From NCBI RefSeq assembly GCF_902459655.1, contig NZ_CABPSB010000013.1, positions 107,230 to 171,229 on the forward strand: DNA of 64,000 nucleotides, in the 5' to 3' direction. Of this stretch, positions 38,596-48,241 are shown piece after piece. Below the pieces are notes generated by a model. That model did not search any database, was not told the DNA's origin, and saw nothing but the letters and a program-made list of their open reading frames with translations. The DNA comes from Pandoraea anhela (GTDB lineage: Bacteria; Pseudomonadota; Gammaproteobacteria; Burkholderiales; Burkholderiaceae). How positions within the stretch are numbered: the first letter of the stretch is position 1; every line of letters starts with the position of its first letter. The position numbers were made by a program, and so were the translations under genes.

Positions 38596-38898
38596 ATGTT
38601 GAAACCCCGATATCCCATTCAAGCGAAAATTGTAGCGGCTTCCGCGAACCTGCGTACGATGCCGCCGCGAACCTGCGTGCTCGCAATTTACGCACCAGGT
38701 TGCTGCATCGCAATATTGGCTTTTTTTGATCGGGTTTTGAGCGGGATAAACCCTACATTGAGGTTGTCGGCTCGAAAGTGCTGACGAATCTCAAAGGATT
38801 TTAAGCGGCAAAGTATTGATTTTTAAGGTATTTAACTGATATCGCTCAATTTTCAGTCATTTCATATCGTGGTGCTTGATTTCGCACTATAAATTTTC
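38596..38898. other. Spacer between the OsmC gene and the sRNA locus
   Basis: No gene. From about 38700 it is clearly richer in A+T than its neighbours (for example TTGATTTTTAAGG and TTTAACTGATATC), which fits an upstream promoter element of the RNA locus that follows. A TATAAA at 38888-38893 lacks a good -35. Confidence 0.5.
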
Positions 38899-38927
38899 TT
38901 GCGTTGCAGCAATCCGTTTGCTACACT
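38899..38927 (+). promoter_or_regulatory. Candidate sigma70 promoter of the sRNA
   Basis: TTGCGT (38899-38904), a 17-base spacer and TACACT (38922-38927). The AT-rich DNA upstream could act as an UP element. Predicted start about 38934. Confidence 0.5.
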
Positions 38928-38933
38928 GCAGTC

Positions 38934-39031
38934 ATTGGTTGTTGTGCTTCACAGCAACGCTGCAAGTGTCTCCTCCACCCTCCTCCTTTGGTGGATTTAA
39001 CCCGGACCCATTGAGGTTCGGGTTTTTTTTT
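38934..39031 (+). ncRNA. Candidate small RNA with anti-Shine-Dalgarno loop
   Basis: A promoter-like pair upstream and a strong terminator downstream define a ~98-nt transcript with no convincing reading frame. It folds as three hairpins. H1: TTGTTGTG (38939-38946)-CTT-CACAGCAA. H2: TCCACC (38974-38979) and GGTGGA (38990-38995) with loop CTCCTCCTTT (38980-38989). H3: the terminator AACCCGGACC/GGTTCGGGTT with nine T residues (38999-39031). The H2 loop contains CCTCCTTT, the same as the 3' end of 16S rRNA, and a second CCTCC (38972-38976) overlaps the H2 5' stem. It could pair with ribosome binding sites. Similar anti-SD sRNAs are known (alphaproteobacterial CCUCCUCCC RNAs; a toxic betaproteobacterial family, from memory). 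Confidence 0.6.
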
Positions 39032-39050
39032 GTGCCGCCGGAAACGCCGT

Positions 39051-39079
39051 TTACCGGAGGGGCGATTTTTCTGTATAAT
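39051..39079 (+). promoter_or_regulatory. Promoter of rplM-rpsI
   Basis: TTACCG (39051-39056), 17 bases and a perfect TATAAT (39074-39079). It implies a ~145-nt leader before rplM, which is long enough for translational feedback control by L13, as known in E. coli; no L13-site consensus could be recognised. Confidence 0.6.
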
Positions 39080-39232
39080 CAAAGGCTTTTCCGGAAATGC
39101 CCACGGAAAAAGCATCAGGGAGAGCCTGCAAGCACAGGACTGCGCCATGTGACCTCGAGTCGCCAGGACGCGGCCGGCAGACAAGCAGGAAGTTGGTGTT
39201 AATGGGGCAAACGCATTTTATTTGGATCGATC

Positions 39233-39661
39233 ATGAAGACGTTTTCCGCTAAGCCGGCAGAGGTGACGCGCGAATGGTTTGTGATTGACGCGACGGACAA
39301 AGTCCTCGGCCGTGTCGCCAGCGAAGTGGCACGCCGTCTGCGCGGCAAGCACAAGCCTGAATTCACGCCGCACGTTGATACTGGTGACTACATCATCATC
39401 GTCAATGCTGCCAAGCTGAAAGTCACGGGCGCAAAGCAAACTGACAAGAAGTACTACCGTCACACGGGTTACCCGGGCGGTATCTACGAAACCACGTTTG
39501 GCAAGATGCAAGAGCGTTTCCCGGGCCGCGCGCTCGAGAAGGCGGTCAAGGGCATGCTGCCGAAGGGTCCGCTGGGCTATGCGATGATCAAGAAGCTGAA
39601 GGTTTACGCCGACGGCAATCATCCGCACGAAGCGCAGCAACCGAAGTCGCTCGAGATCTAA
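39233..39661 (+). CDS. rplM: 50S ribosomal protein L13
   Basis: L13, an early-assembly protein of the large subunit, 142 residues as in other proteobacteria. [32 protein letters not shown] at the start, GDYIIIVNA and [11 protein letters not shown] later are diagnostic. It forms the usual operon with rpsI, 10 bases downstream. The ribosome site is weak (GGATCGATC), which fits feedback regulation. Confidence 0.98.
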   Translation: MKTFSAKPAEVTREWFVIDATDKVLGRVASEVARRLRGKHKPEFTPHVDTGDYIIIVNAAKLKVTGAKQTDKKYYRHTGYPGGIYETTFGKMQERFPGRALEKAVKGMLPKGPLGYAMIKKLKVYADGNHPHEAQQPKSLEI

Positions 39662-39671
39662 GGGCCACGCC

Positions 39672-40067
39672 ATGTACAAAAACGATTGGAATTACGGCAC
39701 CGGCCGTCGCAAGAGCGCTGTCGCTCGTGTGTTCATCAAGGCTGGCAAGGGCGACATCATCGTCAATGGCAAGCCGATCAAAGAGTACTTTGCTCGTGAA
39801 ACGTCGCTGATGATCGTTCGTCAGCCGCTCGAGCTGACCAACCACGCCGAAACGTTCGACATCAAGGTCAACGTGTCGGGCGGCGGTGAAACGGGTCAGG
39901 CCGGTGCGGTTCGCCACGGCATCACCCGCGCACTGATCGACTACGATGCGACGCTCAAGCCGTCGCTGTCGAACGCTGGCTTCGTGACGCGCGATGCCCG
40001 TGAAGTCGAACGTAAGAAGGTTGGCTTCCACAAAGCCCGCCGTCGCAAGCAATTCTCGAAGCGTTAA
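39672..40067 (+). CDS. rpsI: 30S ribosomal protein S9
   Basis: S9, 131 residues. [15 protein letters not shown] at the start, [21 protein letters not shown] in the middle and the basic tail ending [10 protein letters not shown]-like ([12 protein letters not shown]) are diagnostic; the tail reaches the P-site tRNA. It is co-transcribed with rplM and followed by two hairpins, the second a clear terminator. Confidence 0.98.
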   Translation: MYKNDWNYGTGRRKSAVARVFIKAGKGDIIVNGKPIKEYFARETSLMIVRQPLELTNHAETFDIKVNVSGGGETGQAGAVRHGITRALIDYDATLKPSLSNAGFVTRDAREVERKKVGFHKARRRKQFSKR

Positions 40068-40086
40068 TCGCCCGAGTGCTTGTGGA

Positions 40087-40134
40087 CATCCACTTCGGTG
40101 GATGCAGAAAAGGCCGCCTCGCGCGGCCTTTTTT
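40087..40134 (+). terminator. UUCG hairpin plus terminator after rpsI
   Basis: CATCCAC-TTCG-GTGGATG (40087-40104) is a perfect stem with a stable tetraloop. It is followed by AAAAGGCCGC (40108-40117) and GCGGCCTTTT (40123-40132), a rho-independent terminator. The first hairpin may protect the mRNA 3' end. Confidence 0.9.
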
Positions 40135-40248
40135 CATTTTGGGTTGCCGTGAAAACGCTTGTGTGCGTAAGGCGTTCTTCCGCGTCACCGTCCCACAAGT
40201 GTCGTTGAAGCTTGATAGAATCGCGGTTCCGATTGAAAGGGGTAGGAC

Positions 40249-41292
40249 ATGGTCAAGGTAGGTATCGTAGGCGGCACCGGCTATACCGGTGTGGAGCTGC
40301 TTCGTTTGCTGGCGCAGCATCCCGAAGTGAAGTTGACGGCAATTACCTCGCGCAAGGAAGCGGGTACGCCGGTCGCCGATATGTATCCGAACCTTCGCGG
40401 CCGTGTCGACCTGGCGTTCTGCACGCCCGACGACGCTCGTCTCACCGATTGCGATGTGGTGTTCTTTGCGACCCCGCATGGCGTGGCGATGGCGCAGGCC
40501 CGCGAATTGCTGGCCGCTGGTGTGCGCGTGATCGATCTGGCGGCGGACTTTCGTCTGAAGGACACGGCCACGTTCGAGAAGTGGTACGGCATGCCGCACG
40601 CCTGCCCGGATATTCTCGAAGAAGCCGTGTACGGCCTGCCCGAAATCAATCGCGACAAGATCAAGAGCGCGCGCGTGATCGGTTTGCCGGGTTGCTACCC
40701 GACGTCCGTGCAACTGGGCTATGCGCCACTGTTCGCCGGTGGTCGTAAGCTGGTCGATCCGAAGCATTTGATCGCCGACGCCAAGTCGGGCGCGAGCGGC
40801 GCCGGTCGCAAGGGCGAGACGTCGCTGATCCTCGCGGAGACGGCGGACAACTTCAAGGCGTACGGCGTGAAGGGCCATCGCCACCATCCGGAAATCAAAC
40901 AGGGTCTGGAAGCCATTGCCGGTTACGACGTGGGTCTGACGTTTGTGCCGCATTTGCTGCCGACGATTCGCGGCATTCATTCGACGCTGTACGCGACGAT
41001 CCTGCCCGAAGCGCGCGATACCGATTTTCAGGCGCTGTTCGAAACGTATTACGCGGGCGAGCCGTTCGTGGACGTGCTGCCGGCAGGCTCGATGCCGGAA
41101 ACGCGCTGGGTGCGCGCGTCGAACTATGTGCGCATGGCCGTGCATCGTCCGAACAACGAAGACACGCTGGTCATCCTCGTGGTGGAAGACAATCTGGTCA
41201 AGGGCGCATCCGGCCAGGGCGTGCAATGTATGAATCTGATGTTCGGCTTGCCGGAGAATATGGGCCTGACCCATATTCCCGTACTGCCGTAA
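40249..41292 (+). CDS. argC: N-acetyl-gamma-glutamyl-phosphate reductase
   Basis: ArgC reduces N-acetylglutamyl phosphate to the semialdehyde in arginine synthesis, with NADPH. It has 347 residues (the longer type). The nucleotide-binding [17 protein letters not shown] is at the N-terminus, the catalytic cysteine C149 is in [13 protein letters not shown], and HRHHPEI carries the active-site histidine. AAAGGGG precedes the ATG. It lies alone between rpsI and erpA, the conserved Burkholderiales place. Confidence 0.96.
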   Translation: MVKVGIVGGTGYTGVELLRLLAQHPEVKLTAITSRKEAGTPVADMYPNLRGRVDLAFCTPDDARLTDCDVVFFATPHGVAMAQARELLAAGVRVIDLAADFRLKDTATFEKWYGMPHACPDILEEAVYGLPEINRDKIKSARVIGLPGCYPTSVQLGYAPLFAGGRKLVDPKHLIADAKSGASGAGRKGETSLILAETADNFKAYGVKGHRHHPEIKQGLEAIAGYDVGLTFVPHLLPTIRGIHSTLYATILPEARDTDFQALFETYYAGEPFVDVLPAGSMPETRWVRASNYVRMAVHRPNNEDTLVILVVEDNLVKGASGQGVQCMNLMFGLPENMGLTHIPVLP

Positions 41293-41389
41293 CGGTATTT
41301 ATCGTCACTAAGTCCTTGATTTTTCGGCCATCGGCACGATTTTAGGAATAGGGCTAGAATGACACCAAACCGATTTATGGAGATTTGCG

Positions 41390-41755
41390 ATGAGCGCACT
41401 GCTTGAGGACGCCGTCACGGAAATGCCCGCATTCCTGGTCTTTACCGACAGCGCTGCGGACAAGGTCAAGCAACTGATCGACGAAGAAGGCAATCCCGAC
41501 CTGAAACTGCGCGTTTTCGTGCAGGGTGGCGGTTGCTCGGGCTTCCAGTATGGTTTCACCTTCGATGAGGACGTCAACGAAGACGATACCGTGCTCGACA
41601 AGAACGGCGTGTCGCTGCTGATCGACTCGATGAGCTATCAATACCTCGTCGGCGCCGAGATCGACTACAAGGAAGACATCAACGGCGCACAGTTCGTGAT
41701 CAAGAACCCGAACGCAACCACCACCTGTGGTTGCGGTTCCTCGTTCTCGGTCTGA
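41390..41755 (+). CDS. erpA: Iron-sulfur cluster insertion protein ErpA
   Basis: An A-type Fe-S carrier, 121 residues, that delivers clusters to target enzymes. The three ligand cysteines are C49 in [11 protein letters not shown] and C113 and C115 in TTCGCGSSF. Betaproteobacterial ErpA has this length and start. TAGAAT at 41355-41360 could be its -10 box. A perfect terminator follows. Confidence 0.96.
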   Translation: MSALLEDAVTEMPAFLVFTDSAADKVKQLIDEEGNPDLKLRVFVQGGGCSGFQYGFTFDEDVNEDDTVLDKNGVSLLIDSMSYQYLVGAEIDYKEDINGAQFVIKNPNATTTCGCGSSFSV

Positions 41756-41786
41756 GCGACGCGAAGTCAGCCGGATCGCGGTAAGA

Positions 41787-41822
41787 GAAAGGACCCGGAA
41801 GGGTCCTTTCTTCTTTTCCTTT
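41787..41822 (+). terminator. Rho-independent terminator after erpA
   Basis: GAAAGGACCC (41787-41796)-GGAA-GGGTCCTTTC (41801-41810), a perfect 10-bp stem followed by a T-rich run. Confidence 0.93.
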
Positions 41823-41931
41823 TCATCTTTTCCATTTTTGTCCCGCGTCGACGTTCCCACGCTTGCGCGTTGCGCCAACGTCGCCATGACAGCTTGGCGC
41901 CTTCCGTGCCGCGGGGGCACGGATCTGTCGT

Positions 41932-43104
41932 TCAACGCGGATAGATTGCGCCCAGAATGCGAGGCCCCTTGGCACCGGTGACGGAGGGCAGATTGCCCGG
42001 CTGTCGTGCCACGCAACGCTCGGCGAGCCATGCAAAGGCACGCGCCTCCACCTGATGCGGTGCAATGCCCAGCGCGTCGGTCGTCGCCACTCTCACGCCC
42101 GGCAGGCGGGCCGCAATAGCTTGCATGAGCGTGCGATTGCGGGTGCCACCGCCACACGCATAGAAGGCCCGGCAGTCCGGGGCGTAACGCAGAACATCGT
42201 GGGCGACGCACTGCGCCGTGAGCGCGACGAGGGTGGCCTGCACGTCTGCCGGCGAAATCGTTGGGAAAGCGGCCAGATGCGCGTCGAGCCACGCAGCGTG
42301 GAACAGGTCGCGGCCAGTGCTTTTCGGCGGCGTCTGGCGGAAATAGGGCTCACCGAGCAGGGCGGCGAGCAGCGCGTCGTCGACACGGCCGGTGGCGGCC
42401 CATGCGCCGCCGTCGTCATACGATTGACCGATGTGGCGGGCGGCCCAGCCGTCGAGCAGCGCATTGCCCGGCCCACAATCGAAACCGTACACCGGCTGAC
42501 CTAACGACGTGGCAGGCAGAATCGTCACGTTGCTGATGCCACCGAGGTTGCATACGACGCGTGTCTCGCCGGCATCGGAAAACATTGCCTGATGGTAGGC
42601 CGGCACGAGCGGTGCACCTTGCCCGCCGGCGGCCACATCGCGACTGCGAAGGTCCGCCACCACATCGATGCCGGTCAGTTCGGCGAGCAGCGCGGGAGCG
42701 TTGAGCTGGCGCGTGTAACCCACACCGTCGAATTCGCCCGGGCGATGACGGATCGTCTGTCCATGCGCACCGATCGCCGTCACGTCGGCAGACGACAGCC
42801 CGGCGGCGGCGAGCAGATCGCGCACGCACGCCGCGTAGACAACTGCCAACGCATTCGCCGCGAGCGCTTCGCGATGCAACTCGTTTTCGGACGGGGCTTG
42901 TAGCGCCATCAGCGTTTCACGCAGGTCGCTCGGGAACGGCAGATAAGCCTCGGCGAGCACGCGGCCGTCGGCGGACGCGACGAGCACGCCGTCAACGCCA
43001 TCCAGACTCGTGCCGGACATCAGGCCGATGAAGTGAGCGGACGAGGGGGAGGCCGGAGAAGCCGGGGAAGCGAGAGAAGTGCGGGGAGGGCGGGCGTCGG
43101 TCAT
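41932..43104 (-). CDS. anmK: Anhydro-N-acetylmuramic acid kinase
   Basis: AnmK phosphorylates and opens 1,6-anhydro-MurNAc during cell-wall recycling, giving MurNAc-6-phosphate. It has 390 residues. The phosphate-binding [17 protein letters not shown] follows an N-terminal tail of about 24 residues that includes SPASPASP, coded by a 9-bp repeat (43049-43075). [24 protein letters not shown] and [13 protein letters not shown]-like ([13 protein letters not shown]) blocks are further family marks. The neighbouring M23 peptidase also acts on peptidoglycan. Confidence 0.95.
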   Translation of the reverse strand: MTDARPPRTSLASPASPASPSSAHFIGLMSGTSLDGVDGVLVASADGRVLAEAYLPFPSDLRETLMALQAPSENELHREALAANALAVVYAACVRDLLAAAGLSSADVTAIGAHGQTIRHRPGEFDGVGYTRQLNAPALLAELTGIDVVADLRSRDVAAGGQGAPLVPAYHQAMFSDAGETRVVCNLGGISNVTILPATSLGQPVYGFDCGPGNALLDGWAARHIGQSYDDGGAWAATGRVDDALLAALLGEPYFRQTPPKSTGRDLFHAAWLDAHLAAFPTISPADVQATLVALTAQCVAHDVLRYAPDCRAFYACGGGTRNRTLMQAIAARLPGVRVATTDALGIAPHQVEARAFAWLAERCVARQPGNLPSVTGAKGPRILGAIYPR

Positions 43105-43206
43105 GTGCGCAGCGCGATCGTACTAAGAGCCGGAGGGGGAATCTGCGCTGCGCGGGAGTGTGCGTGAATCGCACGCTATCCCGCGCAGTGCGGCCTCCAG
43201 CATACC

Positions 43207-44577
43207 TTAATCGCGCTCGGCGACTTGCACGGTGCGCATCAGATCGATGCGCTTGAGCAGGTTTTCGGCGTACATGTCGAACAGCTTCAGGCGATTGCCC
43301 GACAACGGTGCGACGGCGGCCACATCCGTCGCGAACGGATTGCGGGGCACGCCCTTGAAACGCAGTTCGTAGTGCAGGTGCGGGCCCGTGGCCCAGCCCG
43401 TCTGGCCGACGAAGCCGATGACCTGACCTTGCGTGACACGTGTGCCGGCCTTCATGCCCGGACCGAAGCCGGAGAGATGGGCGTAGCGCGTCTCGTAATT
43501 GCCCGCATGTTCGATCCTGACCAGATTGCCGTAACCGCCCTGCGTGCCGACGAACGAGACCACGCCGTCGCCCGCCGCAAACACGCGCGTGCCGATGGGG
43601 GCCGCCAGGTCCACGCCTTCGTGCATTTTCCACTGGCGCTGGAACGGATGTTCGCGGCCGCCGAAGGCCGACGAAATACGCGAAAACTCGACCGGCGTGC
43701 GCAGGAAAGCCTGCTTCAGGTTACGACCGTCGAAGCCGTAGTAAGCGCCATCGGGCGAGCCCTGCGGATCGGCGTACCAGATGGCCTGATGCGTCTTGCC
43801 CTGATTGATGAACTCGATGGCGAGCACCCGGCCGGTACGCACAGTGCGGTCCTGCTGCTTGACCACTTCGTACACGAGGCGGAAGCGATCGCCCCGGCGC
43901 ACGTCGCGCTGGAAGTTGATCACGCCGGAGAAGATGTTCACCATCTGCGCGACGACGGCGTCGGGCACGCCCGCATCGTCCATCGCGGTGAAGAAGTTGC
44001 CGGCAATTGCCCCGGAGCGCATGGCCCATTCGGTGTCGTTCGCCAACTGCTCCATACGGGCATGCAGACGGCCGGCGTCGTTACGCTCGATCACCAGTTG
44101 CTGGGCAGCGGCGCTGCCCGTGGACAGCACGGTGGAGAGCGAGACGAGCTTGCCGTCATCGTCGGTTTCCGCCTGCACGACCTGCCCTGCGGGTACGCCG
44201 ATCAGACGTCGGGCGACGGCATTGTCACGAATGAACTTCTCGGCAGCGGGATCCTGTATCGACAGCCGCGAGAGCATGTCGCCGAGGGTTTCGCCGCGCC
44301 GCAGCGCCACTTGGTGAATGAAGGTCTGGGAGTGCGCGTCGAGCTGCTGGATCTGTTTGGCCAGGTCGGGGAAGGTGAGCGGCAACGTCACGCTCGCACC
44401 GTTACGTGCCGAATCCGGCACCATCGGCGCCACGCCGAAAGCGGTCACCATTCCCAACGTCAGGGCCGAACCGACCGTCGCCACGATTTGCACCTTTCTG
44501 CGACGGTGCTTTGGCTGCGTGGGATCGATCAGGGTCAGCAGTTCACGCGCAAAAAAATCACGGAGTCTTGGCCACAT
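43207..44577 (-). CDS. M23 family peptidoglycan DD-metallopeptidase
   Basis: A membrane-anchored periplasmic peptidase of 456 residues, of the MepM/YebA type. One N-terminal membrane segment (about 35-55) is followed by an OapA/LysM-like region (VALRRGETLGDMLSRL) and the C-terminal LytM domain. The zinc ligands are seen in MHEGVDLAAP (H and D) and the HLHYELR motif. All metal ligands are present, so it should be active, cutting cross-links during wall growth. The start at 44577 (MWPRLRDFF) is preferred to a 41-codon upstream extension that runs into the promoter region. It diverges from tyrS. Confidence 0.92.
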   Translation of the reverse strand: MWPRLRDFFARELLTLIDPTQPKHRRRKVQIVATVGSALTLGMVTAFGVAPMVPDSARNGASVTLPLTFPDLAKQIQQLDAHSQTFIHQVALRRGETLGDMLSRLSIQDPAAEKFIRDNAVARRLIGVPAGQVVQAETDDDGKLVSLSTVLSTGSAAAQQLVIERNDAGRLHARMEQLANDTEWAMRSGAIAGNFFTAMDDAGVPDAVVAQMVNIFSGVINFQRDVRRGDRFRLVYEVVKQQDRTVRTGRVLAIEFINQGKTHQAIWYADPQGSPDGAYYGFDGRNLKQAFLRTPVEFSRISSAFGGREHPFQRQWKMHEGVDLAAPIGTRVFAAGDGVVSFVGTQGGYGNLVRIEHAGNYETRYAHLSGFGPGMKAGTRVTQGQVIGFVGQTGWATGPHLHYELRFKGVPRNPFATDVAAVAPLSGNRLKLFDMYAENLLKRIDLMRTVQVAERD

Positions 44578-44778
44578 CACGTAAAATTCTGCGCAACTTA
44601 CGAAAATAGCCCGGGCGGAGCGACACGCTTCGAGATTGCCTGCCGGAATTTCCGGGGCAACCCGGCGCCGCTTCGGCCCGAGCCGAGAATTGAGCGGCAA
44701 TTATAGCAGACCCGCCGCTGCCTCCGCCTTTACTGACGGGATAAGGGAATCCCCTGAAGCCGTCTGGACAATGATGTT

Positions 44779-46023
44779 ATGACAAGTGAACACGCACTCA
44801 CCTCGGAAAAGCAGTACCCCGTGACCGATGCCGCCCGCGCTGCCCTGGCCATTGCCAAGCGCGGTTGCGACGAACTGCTCGTCGAAGAAGAGTTTCTGCA
44901 GAAGCTGGCTCGCAGCGAAGCGACGGGTAAGCCGCTGCGCATCAAACTGGGTCTCGATCCGACCGCGCCCGACATTCACATCGGCCACACGGTGGTGCTC
45001 AACAAGATGCGCCAGTTGCAGGATCTGGGGCATACCGTCATTTTCCTGATCGGCGATTTCACGTCGCTGATCGGCGATCCGTCGGGGCGTAACAGCACGC
45101 GTCCGCCGCTCACCCGCGAGCAGATCGAGGCGAACGCCAAGACCTACTTCGAACAGGCCGCACTGGTGCTCGACCGCGAGAAGACCGAAATCCGCTACAA
45201 CAGCGAATGGTCGATGAAGCTGGGGGCGGACGGCATGATCAAGCTCGCATCGCGCTACACCATGGCGCGCATGCTCGAGCGAGAAGACTTCACGAAGCGT
45301 TTCCAGGGCGGCGTGCCCATCGCCATCCACGAATTCCTTTACCCGCTGATGCAGGGTTACGACTCGGTCGCACTGGAGTCGGATCTCGAACTCGGCGGCA
45401 CCGACCAGAAGTTCAACCTGCTCGTGGGCCGCGAATTGCAGAAGCAGTACGGCCAGGAGCCCCAGTGCATTCTGACGATGCCGCTGCTCGAAGGGTTGGA
45501 CGGCGTCGAGAAGATGTCGAAGTCCAAGAACAACTACATCGGCATCAGCGAGAAGCCCAGCGAAATGTTCGGCAAGCTGATGAGCATTTCGGACGACCTG
45601 ATGTGGCGCTACTACGAGCTGCTGTCGTTCCGCACGCTCGAAGCGATTGCGCAACTGCGCAAAGATGTCGAAGGCGGCCGTAACCCGCGCGACGTGAAGG
45701 TGCTGCTCGGTCAGGAGATCGTGGCGCGCTTTCACTCGCAGGCGGACGCCGAGCGCGCGCTCGAGGACTTCAACGCGCGCGCCAAGGGCGGCGTGCCGGA
45801 CGATATTCCGGAAGTTTCCCTCGAAGGCGCACCGCTGGGCATTGCCCAACTCCTCAAGCAGGCGGGTCTCGTGCCCTCGACGTCCGAAGCCAACCGCAAC
45901 ATCGAGCAGGGTGGCGTGCGTATCGATGGCGAGGTCGTGTCCGACAAGGGGGCGAAGATCGACGCCGGTACCTATGTCGTGCAAGTGGGCAAGCGCCGCT
46001 TCGCCCGCGTGACGCTCGCCTGA
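44779..46023 (+). CDS. tyrS: Tyrosine--tRNA ligase
   Basis: TyrRS, 414 residues. The class I signatures are exact: HIGH at residues 67-70 and KMSKS at 245-249. [12 protein letters not shown] and [17 protein letters not shown] are further TyrRS blocks, and the C-terminal S4-like RNA-binding domain covers about 345-414. It is the subtype with a canonical KMSKS (TyrZ-like), usual in betaproteobacteria. dtd follows 26 bases downstream, so the two are probably one operon. Confidence 0.97.
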   Translation: MTSEHALTSEKQYPVTDAARAALAIAKRGCDELLVEEEFLQKLARSEATGKPLRIKLGLDPTAPDIHIGHTVVLNKMRQLQDLGHTVIFLIGDFTSLIGDPSGRNSTRPPLTREQIEANAKTYFEQAALVLDREKTEIRYNSEWSMKLGADGMIKLASRYTMARMLEREDFTKRFQGGVPIAIHEFLYPLMQGYDSVALESDLELGGTDQKFNLLVGRELQKQYGQEPQCILTMPLLEGLDGVEKMSKSKNNYIGISEKPSEMFGKLMSISDDLMWRYYELLSFRTLEAIAQLRKDVEGGRNPRDVKVLLGQEIVARFHSQADAERALEDFNARAKGGVPDDIPEVSLEGAPLGIAQLLKQAGLVPSTSEANRNIEQGGVRIDGEVVSDKGAKIDAGTYVVQVGKRRFARVTLA

Positions 46024-46049
46024 GCGCCGGCATCGACTGAACGAACGGG

Positions 46050-46529
46050 ATGATTGCGCTCATTCAACGTGTCCTCGAAGCGGCGGTGACGGTCGATGGC
46101 CGCACCGTCGGCGCGATCGGTCCGGGCCTGCTCGCCCTCGTGTGCGCCGAGCGTGGCGACACCGAGGCAAGTGCGGACAAGCTGCTCACGAAGCTGCTCG
46201 GTTATCGCGTGTTTTCCGACGAAGCGGGCAAGATGAACCGCAGCGTGTCCAGTCTCGACGGCAAGACCGACGGCACGGGCACGGCCGGCGCTCTGCTCCT
46301 CGTCTCGCAGTTCACGCTCGCCGCCGATACCAACAGCGGCACGCGCCCGAGCTTCACGCCCGCGGCCAGTCCGGCAGACGGCAAGCGTCTCTTCGATCAC
46401 TTCGTGACGCAGGCGCGAGCGCGTCATCCCATCGTGCAAACCGGTGAGTTCGGGGCGCATATGCGCGTCTCGCTCGTCAATGACGGACCGGTGACGTTCT
46501 GGTTGCAGACGAAGCCCGAAGCGGTCTGA
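46050..46529 (+). CDS. dtd: D-aminoacyl-tRNA deacylase
   Basis: Dtd removes D-amino acids, notably D-Tyr, from tRNA, which suits its place behind tyrS. It has 159 residues against about 145 in E. coli. The signature motifs SQFTLAADT and NDGPVTFW are intact. The extra length is a Gly/Thr/Asp-rich insertion, [13 protein letters not shown], between the KMNRSV strand and the SQFTL motif. The start is MIALIQRV as in the family. Confidence 0.95.
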   Translation: MIALIQRVLEAAVTVDGRTVGAIGPGLLALVCAERGDTEASADKLLTKLLGYRVFSDEAGKMNRSVSSLDGKTDGTGTAGALLLVSQFTLAADTNSGTRPSFTPAASPADGKRLFDHFVTQARARHPIVQTGEFGAHMRVSLVNDGPVTFWLQTKPEAV

Positions 46530-46823
46530 ATTCGCCCGGCGTCCGCCTGCTGCCCGAGGGATGTCGATCCGATATTGAACCGATATCGGCGTCGGTCTGC
46601 GCAGGCAAGGCGCCGCCGTCGCTGCCTGCCGTCGGTTGACGGCGGCCGAGGCCGCACACCGAGGCTTCGCGGTGGCGCGGCTCGACGGCTTCCCCCCGAT
46701 CTCTCGTCATCCCGAAAATCGCTCGGAATCGTCCTGAAGCCCATGGCTGAGCGCACGCGATTCGCAGTGGTGTGATACCGTCGTCGGGTACGAATTCTCA
46801 CATTCACAGCTTGGGAGTATCTG

Positions 46824-47450
46824 ATGAAAGTCTGGAGTGACTCGTTTGCCGAAAACGCCGCGATCGACGCGCAATTCGCCTTCGGCAAACCGGACGCACA
46901 GTCGCACGTCGCGCTGTCGCAGAACAAGAACCCCCATCTCGCCTGGTCCGACGTGCCCGCCGGTACGCGCTCGTTCGTCGTCGTCTGCACCGATAGCGAC
47001 GTGCCGAGCCGGGGCGACGACGTCAACAAGGAAGGCCGCGAGGTGCCGGCGGACCTGCCGCGCGTCGACTTTTTCCACTGGGTGCTCGTCGATGTGCCGG
47101 CGTCTGCGAGCGAGATCCCGGCAGCGAGCCACAGCAATCACGTCACACCGCGTGGCAAGTTCGGCCCGGATGCGCTCGACGGCATGCGCCATGGGGTGAA
47201 CGACTACACCGCCTGGTTCGCGGGCGACGACTCGATGAAGGGCGATTACTACGGCTATGACGGCCCGTGCCCGCCGTGGAACGACACGATCGTCCACCAC
47301 TATCATTTCACCGTGTATGCGCTGGATGTGGCCCGCGTGCCGCTCGACGGCCGCTTCGACGGCAACGACGTGCTGGCGGCCATCCAGCCGCACGTGCTGG
47401 GCAGCGCCAGCGTGACCGGCACCTACACGCTCAATCCGAAGGCGCGCTGA
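46824..47450 (+). CDS. YbhB/YbcL family (Raf kinase inhibitor-like, PEBP) protein
   Basis: A 208-residue phosphatidylethanolamine-binding-like protein. NPHLAWSDVPAGTRSFVVVCTD with the following DSDVPSR forms the ligand-site loop, and GPCPPWND..HHYHFTVYAL is the conserved later block (GYDGPCPP then HHYHFTVYALD). No signal peptide is seen, so it is cytosolic. The bacterial function is unknown. GGGAG precedes the ATG. It interrupts the tyrS-dtd-phosphatase order and begins about 295 bases after dtd. Confidence 0.9.
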   Translation: MKVWSDSFAENAAIDAQFAFGKPDAQSHVALSQNKNPHLAWSDVPAGTRSFVVVCTDSDVPSRGDDVNKEGREVPADLPRVDFFHWVLVDVPASASEIPAASHSNHVTPRGKFGPDALDGMRHGVNDYTAWFAGDDSMKGDYYGYDGPCPPWNDTIVHHYHFTVYALDVARVPLDGRFDGNDVLAAIQPHVLGSASVTGTYTLNPKAR

Positions 47451-47494
47451 AGGCGAGCCGCCGGCGTCTTATCCTTCACTACGCGATTGCATCG

Positions 47495-48205
47495 ATGACC
47501 CGCACGACCACCACGCTGACCCTGATTCGCCACGGCGAGACCGACTGGAACCGCGTCAAGCGGATTCAGGGGCACACCGACATTCCGCTCTCTGCCGAGG
47601 GTGAACGTCAGGCGGTCTTGCTCGGTGCGCGGATCGAACGCGAGGTCTCGACGCATGGCAGCGTGTTCGATCACCTGCTGACAAGCGACTTGCAGCGCGC
47701 CGTGCAGACGGCGCAGCCCGTGGCGCGCGCATGCGGTTTGCCGCTCGTGCGCACGGCGCGGCTTCGGGAGCGCCACTACGGGGCTTTCGAGACGCGCGTG
47801 CCCGATGAGATTCAGGCGGACTTTGCGCAGGACTACGCGCGTTGGCAGACGCGCGATCCGGACTTTGTCATTCCCGGTGGCGAATCGATGCGTGGCTTCT
47901 ATACGCGCGTCACCGATTTCGTCACGCAATTGCTCGGCGATTACGCGGGGCAGCGCGTGGGGCTGGTCGCGCACGGCGGTGTGCTGGACTGCTGCTACCG
48001 GCTTGCGACGGGGCTCGCGCTGACCGAACCGCGTGCGTATCCGTTGCTCAATGCTAGCGTGAACCGTCTGGCTTACGACGGCGAGCGATGGCAGGTGCTG
48101 AGCTGGGGAGATGTGACCCATCTGGACGACGCCGTACGCGACGAAAGCAACGACAAGCCGGTGCATGCCGCCGCCGACGACCGCGTCGACCCGCGTGTGG
48201 TGTGA
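47495..48205 (+). CDS. Histidine phosphatase family protein (phosphoglycerate mutase-like)
   Basis: A 236-residue phosphatase with the RHG motif LTLIRHGETDWNR near the N-terminus, where the histidine is phosphorylated, and VAHGGVLDCCYR with the second histidine. LRERHYGAFE carries the acidic residue. It is often annotated GpmB, but the substrate (a sugar phosphate, nucleotide or cobalamin intermediate) cannot be told. A start at 47495 is chosen for the family fit. The last ~25 residues after GDVTHL are a polar tail. Confidence 0.88.
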   Translation: MTRTTTTLTLIRHGETDWNRVKRIQGHTDIPLSAEGERQAVLLGARIEREVSTHGSVFDHLLTSDLQRAVQTAQPVARACGLPLVRTARLRERHYGAFETRVPDEIQADFAQDYARWQTRDPDFVIPGGESMRGFYTRVTDFVTQLLGDYAGQRVGLVAHGGVLDCCYRLATGLALTEPRAYPLLNASVNRLAYDGERWQVLSWGDVTHLDDAVRDESNDKPVHAAADDRVDPRVV

Positions 48206-48241
48206 GGCGTGGAACGGTAGCGTGCGAGCGCGCGTCGGCGC

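Noticed and set aside
38876-39202. 108-codon plus-strand frame between the OsmC gene and rplM
   Set aside because: It runs through a promoter, hairpins and a nine-T terminator, has no ribosome site and encodes no known fold; the RNA interpretation is better.
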